Source: Prevotella sp. (lineage in GTDB: Bacteria; Bacteroidota; Bacteroidia; Bacteroidales; Bacteroidaceae). From it: 5,874 nt of DNA. The DNA is taken from contig JAFRZC010000238.1 in the NCBI GenBank assembly GCA_017442765.1, forward strand, positions 1 through 5,874, read 5' to 3'. Positions 5,704-5,874 of the stretch are shown in pieces; position 1 is the first letter of the stretch; every line of letters starts with the position of its first letter. Under the pieces are notes generated by a model. That model ran no database searches. It was not told where the DNA came from and saw only the letters and a program-made list of their open reading frames with translations. A program made the translations under genes and the position numbers.

Positions 5704-5874
5704 ATGAAAGACCAGAATATATTGCCGATAGTCCTTGTCTACCTCGTCATCATCAACGTGGTGGCATTCCTCGTGTTCGGACTGGACAAGTGGCGGGCGC
5801 GACACTCGAAGTGGCGAATCTCTGAGGCTACACTCCTGGCGTTGGCGGTGGTGGGCGGAAGTGTGGGCGCGTGG
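5704..5874 (+). CDS. DUF1294 family small membrane protein, cut off by window edge
   Basis: Fifty-seven codons are visible before the window ends. The protein begins MKDQNILPIVLVYLVIINVV and the first hydrophobic segment spans about residues 6-26. FGLDKWRARHSKWRISEATLL (25-45 region) follows, with the conserved Asp-Lys and the Trp-Arg-Ile-x-Glu pattern of DUF1294. A second hydrophobic segment then starts and leads into GGSVGAW (51-57), the family's GG(S/P)xGA motif. DUF1294 proteins are short inner-membrane proteins with two or more transmembrane helices and no established function; some are found fused to a cold-shock domain, but here the N-terminus starts directly with the membrane part. 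The remainder, expected to contain a conserved histidine-lysine motif, lies beyond the edge. The start is the first ATG, preceded by a purine-rich leader without a clear ribosome site. Confidence 0.85.
   Translation, partial: MKDQNILPIVLVYLVIINVVAFLVFGLDKWRARHSKWRISEATLLALAVVGGSVGAW

Overview
The window reads as an ordinary, densely coding stretch of a Bacteroidota chromosome, most likely Bacteroidales and Prevotella-like. Three things support this. Start codons have no convincing Shine-Dalgarno sequence and A-rich leaders instead. Most intergenic gaps carry a Bacteroidota-type promoter (-33 TTTG, -7 TAnnTTTG). The gene content also fits: a DUF3127 single-strand-binding-like protein, a DUF2284 protein, and the order dnaN - exonuclease - coaBC. 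This placement is inference from gene content and signals, not from a search.

Layout. Positions 1-2739 hold a tightly packed minus-strand unit transcribed right to left: dnaN (sliding clamp), a DEDDh 3'-5' exonuclease of the DnaQ/ExoX type, then coaBC (coenzyme A biosynthesis), which runs off the left edge. The gaps are 19 and 0 bases, so this looks like one operon behind a well-formed promoter at 2787-2818. Diverging from it at 2908-3363 is a DUF3127 protein with an N-terminal OB-fold-like part, an Ala/Pro-rich linker and an SSB-like acidic tip (DDLPF). It ends in a strong intrinsic terminator at 3386-3421. Positions 3460-4721 hold a second minus-strand pair: a beta-class carbonic anhydrase and a SAM-dependent methyltransferase coupled by an ATGA overlap. 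Upstream of it, also on the minus strand, is a cysteine-rich DUF2284 protein (4860-5426). At the right edge a DUF1294 membrane protein starts on the plus strand (5704 onward, cut by the window end).

How the genes work together. The clamp, the exonuclease and the SSB-like protein are plausibly a replication/repair group sharing one divergent regulatory gap (2740-2907). CoaBC is a metabolic passenger at the end of that operon. The carbonic anhydrase supplies or consumes bicarbonate; the methyltransferase's substrate cannot be told from sequence. I found no mobile element, CRISPR array, tRNA or rRNA, and no clear sign of a new multi-gene system. The points most worth a second look are the altered active-site residues in CoaBC, a possible clamp-binding motif in the exonuclease, the SSB-like tip on the DUF3127 protein, and a DnaA-box-like 9-mer inside the dnaN promoter.
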